This document shows, piece by piece, positions 52,036 to 62,485 of a DNA stretch of 64,000 nucleotides. The notes below the pieces were generated by a model. The model searched no databases. It was not told where the DNA came from and saw only the letters and a list, made by a program, of their open reading frames with translations. Source of the stretch: Phymatolithon calcareum (taxonomy: Eukaryota; Rhodophyta; Florideophyceae; Hapalidiales); the NCBI GenBank assembly GCA_977006965.1, contig OZ345363.1, forward strand, positions 682,001 to 746,000, read 5' to 3'. The position numbers and the translations under genes were made by a program. Each line of letters begins with the position of its first letter. Position 1 is the stretch's first letter.

Positions 52036-53340
52036 GGCCTTAACCCAAGTGTACGTACAGTAACTGAAAGTACAGTAAGTTACGATCATCATGTCATGAA
52101 TTAGGAAGTTACGATCATCGTAACTTCGTAACCCACGACATGTACACTTTTGTATGAGCGTATGAGCTCATACGTATCAAGATCTTATCAAGATCTCAAG
52201 ACAAAAGTGTACATGTCGTGGGTTACGAAGTTACGATGATCGTAACTTCCTAATTCATGACATGATGATCGTAACTTACTGTACTTTCAGCAAGAAGCTC
52301 ACTACAGTAGTGAGCTTCTTGAGCTCGCGTGCTACAATTTCGGCTTCATTACTGTATGATTGTTTCAATACAAACGTCCGCCCGTTGCAACTAGGCATGG
52401 ATGATACAATAGTATCGAACTGTATGGATATCGACTGGTAGTTACAAAGGGACTAAAACTGTGAAAACTGCTGCCCTCACTTGCCAACTTGCAGTAAATA
52501 TTGAAAGTTACCATTCAGGGAGAAAGCGCATTGCTGGGTGTCCTCGGATGGTGGCCTTAACCCAAGTGTACGTACAGTAACTGAAAGTACAGTAAGTTAC
52601 GATCATCATGTCATGAATTTAGGAAGTTACGATGATCGTAACTTCCTAGTTATGACATGATGATCGTAACTTACTGTACTTTCAGCAAGAAGCTCACTAC
52701 AGTAGTGAGCTTCTTGAGCTCGCGTGCTACAATTTCGGCTTCATTACTGTATGATTGTTTCAATACAAACGTCCGCCAGTTGCAACTAGACATGGATGAT
52801 ACAATAGTATCGAACTGTATGGATATCGACTGGTAGTTACAAAGGGACTAAAACTGTGAAAACTGCTGCCCTCACTTGCCAACTTGCAGTAAATATTGAA
52901 AGTTACCATTCAGGGAGAAAGCGCATTGCTGGGTGTCCTCGGATGGTGGCCTTAACCCAAGTGTACGTACAGTAACTGAAAGTACAGTAAGTTACGATCA
53001 TCATGTCATGAATTAGGAAGTTACGATGATCGTAACTTCCTAATTCATGACATGATGGTCGTAACTTACTGTACTTTCAGCAAGAAGCTCACTACAGTAG
53101 TGAGCTTCTTGAGCTCGCGTGCTACAATTTCGGCTTCATTACTGTATGATTGTTTCAATACAAACGTCCGCCAGTTGCAACTAGACATGGATGATACAAT
53201 AGTATCGAACTGTATGGATATCGACTGGTAGTTACAAAGGGACTAAAACTGTGAAAACTGCTGTCCTCACTTGTCGACTTGCAGTAAATATTGAAAGTTA
53301 CCATTCAGGGAGAAAGCGCATTGCTGGGTCTCCTCGGATC
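52036..53340 (+). repeat. Tandem array of three hairpin-rich ~395-bp units
   Basis: Units start at 52036, 52553 and 52948, each with GGCCTTAACCCAAGTG. Unit 1 is about 120 bases longer because of an extra palindrome (CATGTACACTTTTG arms). Every unit has a near-perfect palindrome of about 100 bases built on GAAAGTACAGTAAGTTACGA and a 29-base palindrome AAGAAGCTCACTAC.... It then has a shared non-palindromic part ending TTGCTGGGTGTCCTCGGA. Units 2 and 3 are nearly identical. Confidence 0.9.
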
Positions 53341-54706
53341 TACTTGGAACTAATCCAAAAATCACACAGAATCATTTGACGTCTGCGTTGAAATCATGCG
53401 CTCTTCGGTATTTAACATGCCTTCTACCCATCACACTCCGCGTCTCCAACCACAACCACTCCGCCACGACCGTGCTCTCAACCATGCCAAAGCTCTTCGC
53501 TCTCCTGGTTGCGGTACTAAGTCTCCTCGTTTCGAGGGTGTCTTCTCCAGAAATCACCACAACCACCACCACCTGGTGTGCTGAATCGGCGGATCGCTGC
53601 AACTACTGCCATGGAACGTGGTGCACTTCTTCGCCACACCACAAATCTCGTGCCCCGTATTTTTATTCTCCGAACCGTGTACCAACTACCGCTCAAGTAT
53701 GTCCTGTCGCTCCTGCCGCTCTACCTTCCGCGCCGTCGCAATCGTCAGTTTCATCATCAAGTGCTGCGACTTCTCCTCCTCCGTCGCCGCCGCCCAAGTC
53801 ATCTGAATGCGGTGCTTCTGCCATCTTCTGCGAGAACTCTGAGTCCCTTCCCGTGGGCTCCAACGTCGAAAGCACCAAATCGCACGTGGACGTTTGATGT
53901 CTATTTGTATTGTATTGTATTGCACTTTGTAATTCCCCAAGTGAGGTTCGCAGCGCTTCGAGGGTCTAAGTTTTCTCCATTTTATCCTATCCTGTGTAGT
54001 ATGTAGAGCTGTTTGTAGGTTGCGCATGTCTATATTGACGACATTGTATTGTCTACGGAGCGCGTTGGCTGCAAGAAAAGAGTAATCACATGAGATTTCC
54101 GCTTTTCTTGACAACGTTGACTACAGTAGTATTCCACCAGTGTGCCTTGAAGAAACTATGCCCTAGTCAAGGTAACAAAGTCTTTTGTGACCGACTTGGG
54201 TCCATCGTTCTAGTTAGAGTAGTACTGTATGGGCCAGTCTAGAAGGTAATTCTCGCGTCTAGTGCAGACCAAGAGTCGTCCAAAAAACAACAAAAAATAG
54301 ACCAGGAAAACACACGTGTCCACATGGCCACGCCTCAATTACCGAACATGAGCGCACGCGCCGATCCAGACAGACCTCTGCTCTGATTGCGCGCCGCTCC
54401 GCCATGCACCGTGCACCGGCTTTTCTCACCTCCGCTCCGATAACCAGTCTCCTCCGTTCCTCACCACAGAATCACTGCCCACGCATTCCTCGCGCAATGT
54501 CTGCAAATCTCGCAGCAACATCCGCACCGCCTGCGGCCGGCGACCTCGTGCAGTACGTCGTGGTGCGCACAGATCTAGGATGGGGTACGGGCGCCCTAGT
54601 GGCGCAGGGGATCCACGCCGCCGTCGCCGCCACGCATCCCGAAACTCACTGTGCTCATACCGCTGCCTACGTCGCGCCACGGGCAACCGGGCAGATGACA
54701 ACGCTC
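53336..54706 (+). repeat. Inverted segmental duplication, right arm
   Basis: Matches 10699-9322 in reverse. The complete PTRHD1-like gene lies here, so this is probably the parental side. Confidence 0.8.
53484..53897 (+). CDS. Small secreted Cys/Pro-rich protein, second open copy
   Basis: 137 codons from an ATG at 53484. The signal peptide is within residues 1-24 (Leu/Val core), then a Thr run, the C-x7-C-x2-C-x4-C cluster, a Ser/Pro-rich linker, and a tail with two Cys. It differs from the copy at 10135-10551 by scattered substitutions, mostly in the signal peptide, linker and last residues. Both frames remain open, which may reflect selection or recent duplication. The 500-base interval to 54404 is conserved between the two arms and has no gene I can support. 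Confidence 0.62.
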   Translation: MPKLFALLVAVLSLLVSRVSSPEITTTTTTWCAESADRCNYCHGTWCTSSPHHKSRAPYFYSPNRVPTTAQVCPVAPAALPSAPSQSSVSSSSAATSPPPSPPPKSSECGASAIFCENSESLPVGSNVESTKSHVDV

Positions 54707-54886
54707 GTACTGGCCGCCAAATCCGGCGAAGCGCTGCAAAGTGCCGCGGACACTCTGCATAAGGCCGGTGTGCGATGCTCGCTATGGAAGGAGCAGCCTG
54801 AAAATGTAGTGACAGCACTGGCATCGAGGCCCGGGACACGGGAGGAGCTCAAGTCTCACTTCAAGGCATTCCGTCTTCTGCGTTAG
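54404..54886 (+). CDS. PTRHD1: PTRHD1-like peptidyl-tRNA hydrolase family protein
   Basis: 160 codons. The core from residue 46 matches the PTRHD1 branch of the PTH2 fold. It has DLVQYVVVRTDLGW, GTGALVAQGIHAAVAA (His71 after the Ala-Gln pair), MTTLVLAAKS, LWKEQPENVVTALASRP and a basic end. PTH2 proteins cleave peptidyl-tRNA, but PTRHD1 members lack some catalytic residues and their activity is unsettled. The first 31 residues could be a targeting peptide or 5'UTR, since a Met at 32 (54497) is an alternative start and the duplicated copy has a frameshift before it. Its stop is 11 bases from the stop of the convergent aldolase-like gene. Confidence 0.9.
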   Translation: MHRAPAFLTSAPITSLLRSSPQNHCPRIPRAMSANLAATSAPPAAGDLVQYVVVRTDLGWGTGALVAQGIHAAVAATHPETHCAHTAAYVAPRATGQMTTLVLAAKSGEALQSAADTLHKAGVRCSLWKEQPENVVTALASRPGTREELKSHFKAFRLLR

Positions 54887-54897
54887 GCACTGCACCC

Positions 54898-55689
54898 TCA
54901 TCCGCGCTTCGGCATCACCCCACTGCCCGAATAGTTCGCCAATTCGACGGAGCGCTCACGCGCTGCCGCGCAGACCCATTCCTCCGCGCGTCGGCGCACG
55001 TCCTGCCAATCGCCACTATCCGCCGGCGCGAGTATTTGGCTCGACACGATGACGGCGGCAACATTAGGAAGCTTGAGATAGTCTGGCAATTCCTCCAACG
55101 TGATCCCGCTAGCCGGCAGCACATTGACATGCGGCAGCGCCCTGGCGACAGCGCACGCAAAGTCGACACCGCCAATTGCGCGCACTGGAAATAATTTCAC
55201 AAGTTTTGCGCCTGCCGTATGCGCCGCTTGCATCTCGGACGGCGTGGCGGCGGCCGGGAAATGCGGAACATTTGCTGTGGTACCGGCTGCGATTAGGTCT
55301 GCGTCTAGTACTGGACTGGTTGTGAAGTCGACGCCGGACAATTGTGCTAGACGTTGGGAAGGAAGATCGCAGACGGCGCTCGCGCCGAGATGCATGTGCG
55401 GGAAGGAGGCGCGCAGGGCGCGCAGGACGGGAATGGCATCCGGCGTCTGCAGTGAGATGCAGATGGAGGGGATTCCGGCGGCGAAACAGGACGCTGCGCA
55501 ACGGTGCGCGAGAGAGGCGCTTGACTGCCGAACCGAGAGGAGGAGCCCGCTGGCGCGGAGCAGGGAGAGAGTGCGCGCGGTACCCGTTGTGGGGACTGGA
55601 GACGCGCTGCACACGGGGGCGCGCGGGCGCCGGGTAGGGGTGGGGATCGCGGGGCGCCGGCAGGCCGGGGCGATGAAGGCTGAGGTCAT
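54898..55689 (-). CDS. KDPG/KHG aldolase-like protein, probably plastid-targeted
   Basis: 263 codons from the ATG at 55689, chosen because the upstream open frame to 55917 has no aldolase similarity. Residues 1-35 are Ala/Pro/Arg/Ser-rich, like a transit peptide. The rest fits the class I aldolase barrel of the Eda family: AGIPSICISLQTPDAI, LGASAV, AGAKLVKLFP with the Schiff-base Lys165, and LPASGITLEELPDYL. The Glu normally found in the first motif (VLEVTLRT type) is Cys77 here, and the Arg near it is Gln. Known members split 2-keto-3-deoxy-6-phosphogluconate to pyruvate and glyceraldehyde 3-phosphate. Whether this protein keeps that activity is doubtful. Confidence 0.75.
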   Translation of the reverse strand: MTSAFIAPACRRPAIPTPTRRPRAPVCSASPVPTTGTARTLSLLRASGLLLSVRQSSASLAHRCAASCFAAGIPSICISLQTPDAIPVLRALRASFPHMHLGASAVCDLPSQRLAQLSGVDFTTSPVLDADLIAAGTTANVPHFPAAATPSEMQAAHTAGAKLVKLFPVRAIGGVDFACAVARALPHVNVLPASGITLEELPDYLKLPNVAAVIVSSQILAPADSGDWQDVRRRAEEWVCAAARERSVELANYSGSGVMPKRG

Positions 55690-56455
55690 GGTCGATGACG
55701 GGAGGTTGTGATGGAGAATTGGTGAATTTTTGGCGAGATTGGATTTGTGTTTACAGTGGTCGAGATTGTTCAAATTTTGAATGTGGGTTTCGGGCATAAG
55801 GCCGCAGCAGTGGGTGTGGTGCTTGTTGGCACTGTATAAGGTGCAGGGTTTGCGTGTTGAGTATTCGGCGATCTTGTGGTGAGTGTGGAAATTAGCGAAA
55901 TTTTTGATAAAAGCCAATACTATACTGGATGACCCACCTGGTTATTTCTCGATCTGGTACGAGTGTACTTTTTTCTTTCACAATTGAGACGATGACATGC
56001 ATGGGACAGCGCATGCACAATGGAACGAAGCTGCCGGCGGTGTTACCATGCTGCTTGGTGTGCATATAGCGTTCAAACTAGTGCGCCTCTTCAGAATTTG
56101 CAGCTCGCTCGCATCTCAATCTCCTTTGAATTCTTGGCGAAATCAACAGTTCATCGTGACGAAGGCGGCGGCGGGTTCTGCTTTTATGGCCTATATTTTT
56201 GACGCATAGTGGATGCTGTGACCTATTCTCGCCATACAGACCTTGTTCACAACTTTTCTTTGTTCTGAAGGGTGGCGCTAGGGGCCTTCCGGGAGTGTCT
56301 TTAGCTTCTTTCCAACGCTATGGAACACTGTCAATCTTTTTAAATCAAGCTCATGTCGGCGAGTGCTCTTTTTGTAGGGCATGCTCTGGAGCATTGACAA
56401 GTTTTTTTGAATAACGTTATAGAAAACCTTGAACGGTACTTTTCTGAGTTGTTAT
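55690..56455. other. Upstream spacer, no gene recognised
   Basis: The 5' side of the aldolase-like gene and further sequence with ORFs of 60-71 codons that I could not support. Confidence 0.4.
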
Positions 56456-57220
56456 CAGGGATGGCACCACTTTAATTGCTGGTAAGTGGAGTCTATCCAC
56501 GCAATTACAAAATTTAATTCTTCAGCTCAAAATTTTCCAATTGAATTTCAATTAGGGACTATTCGCCAATTAACATGACAATTACTTTATTCTTACACTC
56601 TAAATTCACCATATTCCAGTGAACCTTCCTCTTATTCTCATCGCTTCTCAACCCTTGCGCTTTTCGCTCTCGCCATAGCTTCATTAATAGACTGCTCGTC
56701 CTAATACTCACAATTCCATCGACCAGATTAATGCGTACATTTAAAATGCGATTTTCCAAACCGTTTCGGAAAGCGAAGTCGGAGCTATGACTCAAAGCTC
56801 CGACTTCGCTTTAGGAAAAGGTTTCGAAAGATTTTTGCAGCAAATATGTACTGCGTACGACCCTCGACGAGAAGGTTTCCACTCTTCTTACGCTATCTCT
56901 ACTTGGTTGGCTACTGCTAATGTTGCGACTAGGGATTAAATAGTAGAATGGGCTAGAGCTCTGGGTGGCGATCGTACCAGAAGATGTCACTAGAGTGTGC
57001 AAAAGCGCGACTTTACGAGTTAGCAGGCACACTGGCGGCTCGATATTGAAAACAGCGTGCAACTGTGCATAGAATCTTACGAAATTTGAAATTTCCAAAA
57101 TAAAATTGCAATTAAAGCAAAGTGTGCAATCACAATTGCAATTAATGCCGCTGAAGCAATCAGATTGCAATTTGAACCAATTACAATTAATTGCAATTCC
57201 TTTTTTTGGTGCCATGCGTG
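56456..57220. mobile_element. Possible hAT-type non-autonomous element
   Basis: Ends CAGGGATGGCACCA and, inverted, CACGCATGGCACCA, flanked by the 8-bp near-duplication GTTGTTAT/GTTGTAAT (56448-56455, 57221-57228). An 8-bp duplication and CAGGG start are typical of hAT. Subterminal AATTGCAATT motifs recur at both ends. A hairpin with 17-base arms sits at about 56772-56814. Overlapping minus-strand ORFs are not supported as transposase. Confidence 0.55.
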
Positions 57221-58372
57221 GTTGTAATAGATAGATAGTATCTTGGAACATTTTTCATTGGCCTGTGCCACATGTAAAAGTCCAAGAGCTACAGGAGAAT
57301 TTTAGCAAGCATCTGGGAAAGGTACATAAAAAGATTTCCCCTCTCTTACTTCACTTCGGTTGTTTTTGGCAACCTTCTTTTTCGTTTTTTTCGGTGCCGG
57401 AACGTAGCCTGAGGGGGACATACAGCTCAGAGAGAGGCGCATTTCTTTCGCGCGTGCATCGGCGGAGCGGAGGAAACTGTCGGGAATTTAGTTGTCCATG
57501 TTTTCGCAGTTTGTGATGAGTTTTAGTGCTTCTGTAGGTGGGTGATACAAAGAGGTGCTTTCATCTCATATCTACATACACTAATATGTATATTAGTGTA
57601 TGTTGATATGAGATGAGAACACCTGTTTCCGTAGTGTCCGTCCGAATTCTGGGCACATTTTCTTTTACGGGGCTCCACGTGCTGGCATGGACCGCATAAT
57701 GCCTCATCACTATGTGTGCTCCCGTCGAAGCACCTGAACTCGCACAACGCGTCGCACCCCGCGGTATCTGCCGCGATGTTCATAGTCTACTCGGATGAAG
57801 CGCGTCACGAAGATCACGAATTGACGGCCGGTTAATGTGTCTGAATAATCTTCTTGCACGATTTCATTTGCAATTTTGGTGACTACCGCATTCACGACAC
57901 CACCGTGCGGGGCTTGAGGCTCGTCCCAACGGCCGTGAGTAGCATCGACGAAGGCGCTTATCTGCGCATGCTCGTGCAAGGCTCGGGAAATTTCTATGCC
58001 GCGGAGCGGCTCGCCATTGGCATGATGCTACCGGGGCGGAAGCGGCATGCTGTGCATCTGGTGTCCAGTATCGAAACAGCGGTCTTTGGCAAAGACCGCT
58101 GTTTTAATACAGGAAACCAGGTCCACAGCATACCGAAACGACTCTTTGGGCGACGGTGACCGGTTTTATTGGCGATAGCGCACATGTCATTGTCGACGTG
58201 AAGGACTCTGCACACGTATTGATATAACGGTACATGTGCAGAGTTCTTCACGTTGACAGGTATAGGTAGTCAACCGACCTGAGGGGATGGGATCAGTCGG
58301 GCCGTTGCGCAAGGGGAATCCTGAGGGCATGACATGAAACATGAAATAAGGAAGAAGATGAAGAAAGGTAGA
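57221..58372. other. Spacer with hairpins and a possible coding remnant
   Basis: Minus-strand text 57979-57780 and 57783-57600 may join through one frameshift into a Cys-rich protein (GCDALCEFRCF ... CGPCQHV), family unknown. Hairpins lie at about 57565-57625, 58074-58104 (15-base arms, one-base loop, AAACAGCGGTCTTTG) and 58195-58250. Confidence 0.35.
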
Positions 58373-58690
58373 TTTTTATTTAAAAGTTACCAACGCATCT
58401 GCTGACGCTTGGGGCAACTATCGTAGTGCCATGATGTTTGGCTGGATTCTGTCTGAAGAAGAGTTTCTTTTTTTGTTTGTGTAAAACGATTCAGCGGACT
58501 ACAAAAACCCACCTCTGGTCTCCTGCGGGACCTCGAGGGGGAAAATTACTCCACTGTCCTGTGGCACGGCGGTGATTTCAGATTTGCAAGCAGTCCTTAC
58601 TTTGTGACAGCCTAAAACATGGTCAAGAGCTCGTCGAGTGCTCTCTTAGTCCAGGAGCTGTCGAAACCAAGGAAGTGCCGAGGGCTGTAA
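58373..58690 (-). repeat. Dispersed repeat R3, copy e
   Basis: The longest match to copy a (30594-30893), inverted. It includes the end of the encoded ORF (GGACTAAGAGAGCACTCGAC) and the 3' non-coding blocks to the AT-rich tail at 58373. Confidence 0.7.
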
Positions 58691-60704
58691 ACACTATGTG
58701 CAAATCGTCAGTTTTGTACGAAGCTCGGTGATCTCCTTTTCCGAAACAGGCGGCAAATGTTTGTCCTTTCCTAACTACAGGACGGTGCACCGGTGATGTG
58801 CACGTACAGAACGGCGAACGCGAAGAGCAGGTTCCAGCGATTAGGCGCTCGGGCTATTCGCAACGATTGCTACGGCTCTCTTCCGGTTGTCGTAGCGACT
58901 ACTGTAACTGGTGGGTGACAGTAAGGAAGCAAGTTGGGACATGAGGTAATAATCATAATATGATTAGAGAGATATCTGTCAACATCATAATATTATTATG
59001 ACTATTATTATGATGTTGACAGATACAGTATCTCGTGGATTTGGGGCATGCCTTCGGTTTATCTCTCTGTGTTCTCAGACAAAGCACCGTTAAACGTTCA
59101 ACTAGAAGTACGCATGTCATTTTCCCCCTCGGCATATTTCTTACTAGAGGCTGGCTGCTGGCAAGCGGACCTCGTAGCGCCAACGCCCTCTGAATGTCAG
59201 TCATCACAGGGCATTGTTCGCAACCTTCCGCCGGAGATTGCTAGCATTTAGTTCCATCGGATATGAAGACGCACAGGGAAGTCAAGAAACAAATCTGAAC
59301 CTTTGCGATCTGTACATAATTGCCGAGGGCGACCTGTAGCATGTGAGGCTACACAGATCTGATGACATCCCTACATCGCGTTGCAATGGTTATTCACTCC
59401 CATTTTCAGCGCTATCGTCACGCTTCTCTGCGGCAACACACTTCCGACCCAGAAGTGTACATCCGAGCGAGCGAATAAAGCGCGAGCGCCCGGCGGTGGA
59501 CAAGAGGTTGGACAATGACCGCGGTCAGTCGGTCGGTCGGTCGGGACGTGATTTCCAAGTGACCTGGCGGCCGGGGCAGCCGAGGTGCTGCTAGCTGGCG
59601 GTGGAGCGCGGGGCACAAGGGCAGGCAGGGGCTGAGAAAGTGGACGCGAATGTACAGCACGCGTTCGCTCGCTTTGGGGCCGGGTGTTCCCTGCGCGTGC
59701 GGCAGGCTTGAGGTGCGTGAATGCGTGGACAGGGTCGATTTCACGCAGCCGACGCGCACAGCGCGATGGGTCGCCGGCGGAGGTCGGCTGGCCGTCTGCA
59801 CGCGGTGGTGAGGAACGAGTGCAGACGTTCAGCTACGGGGGGGGGGGCGGGACGAGTCTATCGAGTGACGGATAAGGCCTTCTTCGGAATGCGCTACTGC
59901 GCATGACGGAGTGCGAGATTGTTACTGTACGAGAGGGGGAGGTCGATGAATTGAATTGAAGAAATGGGGCTCTGCGATTGGCCTCCATTTGCCTTCCACC
60001 GTGCATGTATCCCCGATCGAGCTCAGGTCATGTCCCTCCGGGAATCTGATACGAATGAATGACGCGTGGCATCAATCGGCCCTCGGAGGGGCGAGCGGAC
60101 GACAGCAAACGAGCCTCACCCCACATGCCTCGCTGTACTCTTCTCGACGGGCCGATCGCGTCCGCGGGATTGTCTGTAGGAGCAATACAGTACATTGGCA
60201 ATTGCAGCAATTTTCGGGGAGACTGGCGCCCCCGGGGCACACTACATTTGGCGGTCGCGGGCCATTTGAAGGGCGCTTCACAAGCTTCGTCTCCGGCCAC
60301 GAAGGTTTCGGAATGACATGTCGGCGGTCGTAATCGCTGGTTACTCTTCGTGCGAAACACAGCTAGACGTACAGAACGTGCACTGTAGTCCAAAAGGGGG
60401 ATTGGAGCGGTCGGCAAGGGTCATGCAGTATCACCCGTCCGTGGCACATGTTTGTAACGGCCATCCATTTGAGTACTACATTCTGAATTTGCAATGCAAC
60501 CGTTTCAGCATCTGAAACCTCTCTGCAATTGGCTGAATTTAAAATTTACAATTCTCTCATCACATCGCTCTCCCGTCCCTTCCCGACCGTTCTCCCATGT
60601 TTTCTCCAAGTCCCCCGTCCACTTCTACAACAACCTGAAGACAGCCTCCCCATCTTGGCCGCACTAACTTCCGCAACCCATTGAACCGCCCCGAATCATC
60701 CACC
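58691..60704. other. Intergenic region, no supported gene
   Basis: A 20-bp-arm hairpin lies at 58973-59025 (TATCTGTCAACATCATAATA). A run of GGTC tetranucleotides is at about 59524-59545 and a G-run at 59838-59847. ORFs up to 129 codons at 59343-60417 overlap on opposite strands without motifs. The last 150 bases are probably the 5'UTR and promoter of the next gene. Confidence 0.4.
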
Positions 60705-62309
60705 ATGCCAACCGAACCTCGCACACCGGGCACGGCCGTGCCGCGCTCACGCCTCACGCCGCGCACCTCTCTCGGCGCCCCTCGTCGCGAATCACTCGGC
60801 GGCACGCCGGGAAGATCCGCGTTGAAAACACCCTCCCGTCTCTCCCGTCGCGTCCCTCTCACCCCATCCAACCCCTCCCCCGACGACACCCCGTCGCGCC
60901 CCGCCTCGCGTCTCCCGAAGCGCAGCGCGACCTTCGTCACCCCCCGTCGTCCAGAAGGCCGTCCCTCCCTCGGCCGGGAGGGCCGTCCCAGTCTCGGGCG
61001 TGAAGGACGCCCCAGTCTGGGACGCGATACCGAGTCACGTTTAATAACACCGAAGAAACTCACACGTCCGACCGTGAAAGCACCCGCCGCCACAATGACG
61101 CCCTCGCAGGTGCGCGCAGAGGCGGCGCGCAAACGACGCGAGGCAGCGGAGAAGGATGCGACGACAGCACCAAAGTCGCGCCGCTCCTCCGCTGTCGGAA
61201 CCGCGGAAGCAGCCGCCATGACGCCGTCGCAGATGCGCGCGGAGGCGGCGCGCAAGCGCCGCGAGGCCGCCGAGGCGGATGCAGCCACTGCGCGCCGGTC
61301 GTCCGCCGTGGGGGCATTGGAGGCCGGGAAGATTATTGGCGGTCGTCGCACACGCACACCGGTTGCGAAAACAGGTGCACGTCTGGGCGACCGCGGTGTG
61401 GCCGCCTCGTCTGCAATGCCGTCGCCGCAGGCGCGACGGGCGACGGGCGGGGCGCCCAATCACAGAACGAGTCTTCTTGTGCGTCGACGTGCATCGGGCG
61501 GCGGTGTTGCGTCGCCGGCGCGCAAACTCGCCATGCCGGGTGAGGAAGCGGCCGCAACAGGTGGGGGCAGACCGCGGACGATTAAGAGTCCTTCGAGGAG
61601 TCGTGCGGAAGCTATGAATAAGATTTCAAGCATGACGAATGGTTCGCATCGCATGGAGGATATGCCGGAACAGACGGTGACGCCGCGTGGAGGGGCGAAG
61701 AACGCGAGCGCACTGGAGAGTTTTCGGAAGGTGAGACGTGAAAGTCTTGAGCAGAGTAACCTTGCAGAGAAGAATGCGGCGGCGGAACGGATGCGGGAGG
61801 AAGGTGAGGGGGAGTGTGAGACGGGGAAGGAGGAGAAGATTCCCGATCGTCCGGATCCGGCCGGGGAACTTGGGGCACCTGCTGCACCGGTAAGGGGAGG
61901 GCTTGTTGCGTCGGATATACTTGGAAGGGGGAGCACACCTGTAAGGGGGAAGAGGATGAGTGCTCGTTTTTCGGATGCGGATTTGTGTCTGGATGGTGTG
62001 GACAAGTTGAGATTGTCGATTGGGAGAAGGAGGTCGAGGGGTGGGGCCGATCTTAGTGCGATTCATACACCGACGCTGAAGAGAGGGCAGCAACGCGAGT
62101 CGACGGATGGGGGAATGTCGTTTGAGGAGGGGGAGGAGAGGACACCGTTGAAAGCGCTGGTGGAGGGGGAGGAAGGGAATGGGGAGGAAGAGGTGAAATG
62201 TAAGGCGGTGAGATTGTCGCTTACGAAATCTCCTATGAAGGCATTCCATTTGGAGGATACTGCACTTACTTGGGCAGAATGTGATGATGATGACATGTTG
62301 GATAGATAG
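60705..62309 (+). CDS. Large disordered Ser/Thr-Pro-rich basic protein, possible cell-cycle target
   Basis: 534 codons from the ATG at 60705. The sequence is low-complexity, Arg/Ser/Thr/Pro/Ala-rich and without a folded domain. It has many minimal CDK sites (TPGT, TPRT, TPGR, TPSR, SPDDTPSR, TPRR, TPKK, SPSR, TPRG, SPMK). Two internal repeats are visible: three tandem copies of GRPSLGRE near residues 85-110, and two copies of MTPSQ(V/M)RAEAARKRREAAE about 35 residues apart. The C-terminal third turns acidic and ends in ECDDDDMLDR. Such proteins are often chromatin, spindle or kinetochore components under CDK control. That is inference, and no orthologue is recognised. A 900-base minus-strand open frame overlaps it but is a composition shadow. 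Confidence 0.75.
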   Translation: MPTEPRTPGTAVPRSRLTPRTSLGAPRRESLGGTPGRSALKTPSRLSRRVPLTPSNPSPDDTPSRPASRLPKRSATFVTPRRPEGRPSLGREGRPSLGREGRPSLGRDTESRLITPKKLTRPTVKAPAATMTPSQVRAEAARKRREAAEKDATTAPKSRRSSAVGTAEAAAMTPSQMRAEAARKRREAAEADAATARRSSAVGALEAGKIIGGRRTRTPVAKTGARLGDRGVAASSAMPSPQARRATGGAPNHRTSLLVRRRASGGGVASPARKLAMPGEEAAATGGGRPRTIKSPSRSRAEAMNKISSMTNGSHRMEDMPEQTVTPRGGAKNASALESFRKVRRESLEQSNLAEKNAAAERMREEGEGECETGKEEKIPDRPDPAGELGAPAAPVRGGLVASDILGRGSTPVRGKRMSARFSDADLCLDGVDKLRLSIGRRRSRGGADLSAIHTPTLKRGQQRESTDGGMSFEEGEERTPLKALVEGEEGNGEEEVKCKAVRLSLTKSPMKAFHLEDTALTWAECDDDDMLDR

Positions 62310-62485
62310 ATAGCTTGAGTTGAGTTAAGTTTTGCAAACGTTTTTGTACAAAATCATTTCACACTTTAGGTTGCTACTGTGTTTAGAGCACTGCTTTTTG
62401 AACAATTACTCTAACCCATGCGGGCGGGCGTAATCGAATAAAGATAACGCTACGCTTCTTTACAATAACTGTGCCACCACCAGCG
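62310..62485. other. Convergent intergenic spacer
   Basis: 176 bases between two convergent stop codons. Presumably holds both 3'UTRs and polyadenylation signals. Confidence 0.5.

Noticed and set aside
52036-53340. CRISPR-like or LTR array
   Set aside because: Units are nearly whole-length identical without unique spacers, and they lack LTR ends, primer sites or target duplication.
53578-54006. 142-codon frame overlapping the secreted protein gene
   Set aside because: Arg/Leu-rich shadow of the coding frame that carries the signal peptide and Cys cluster.
55690-55917. N-terminal extension of the aldolase-like gene to 55917
   Set aside because: The added 76 residues are His/Asn/Lys-rich and unrelated to the family. 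The ATG at 55689 starts a plausible transit peptide.
60560-61459. 299-codon minus-strand ORF as a second gene
   Set aside because: It overlaps the disordered plus-strand gene in GC-rich sequence and is Arg/Ala/Gly-rich, as expected for a mirror frame.
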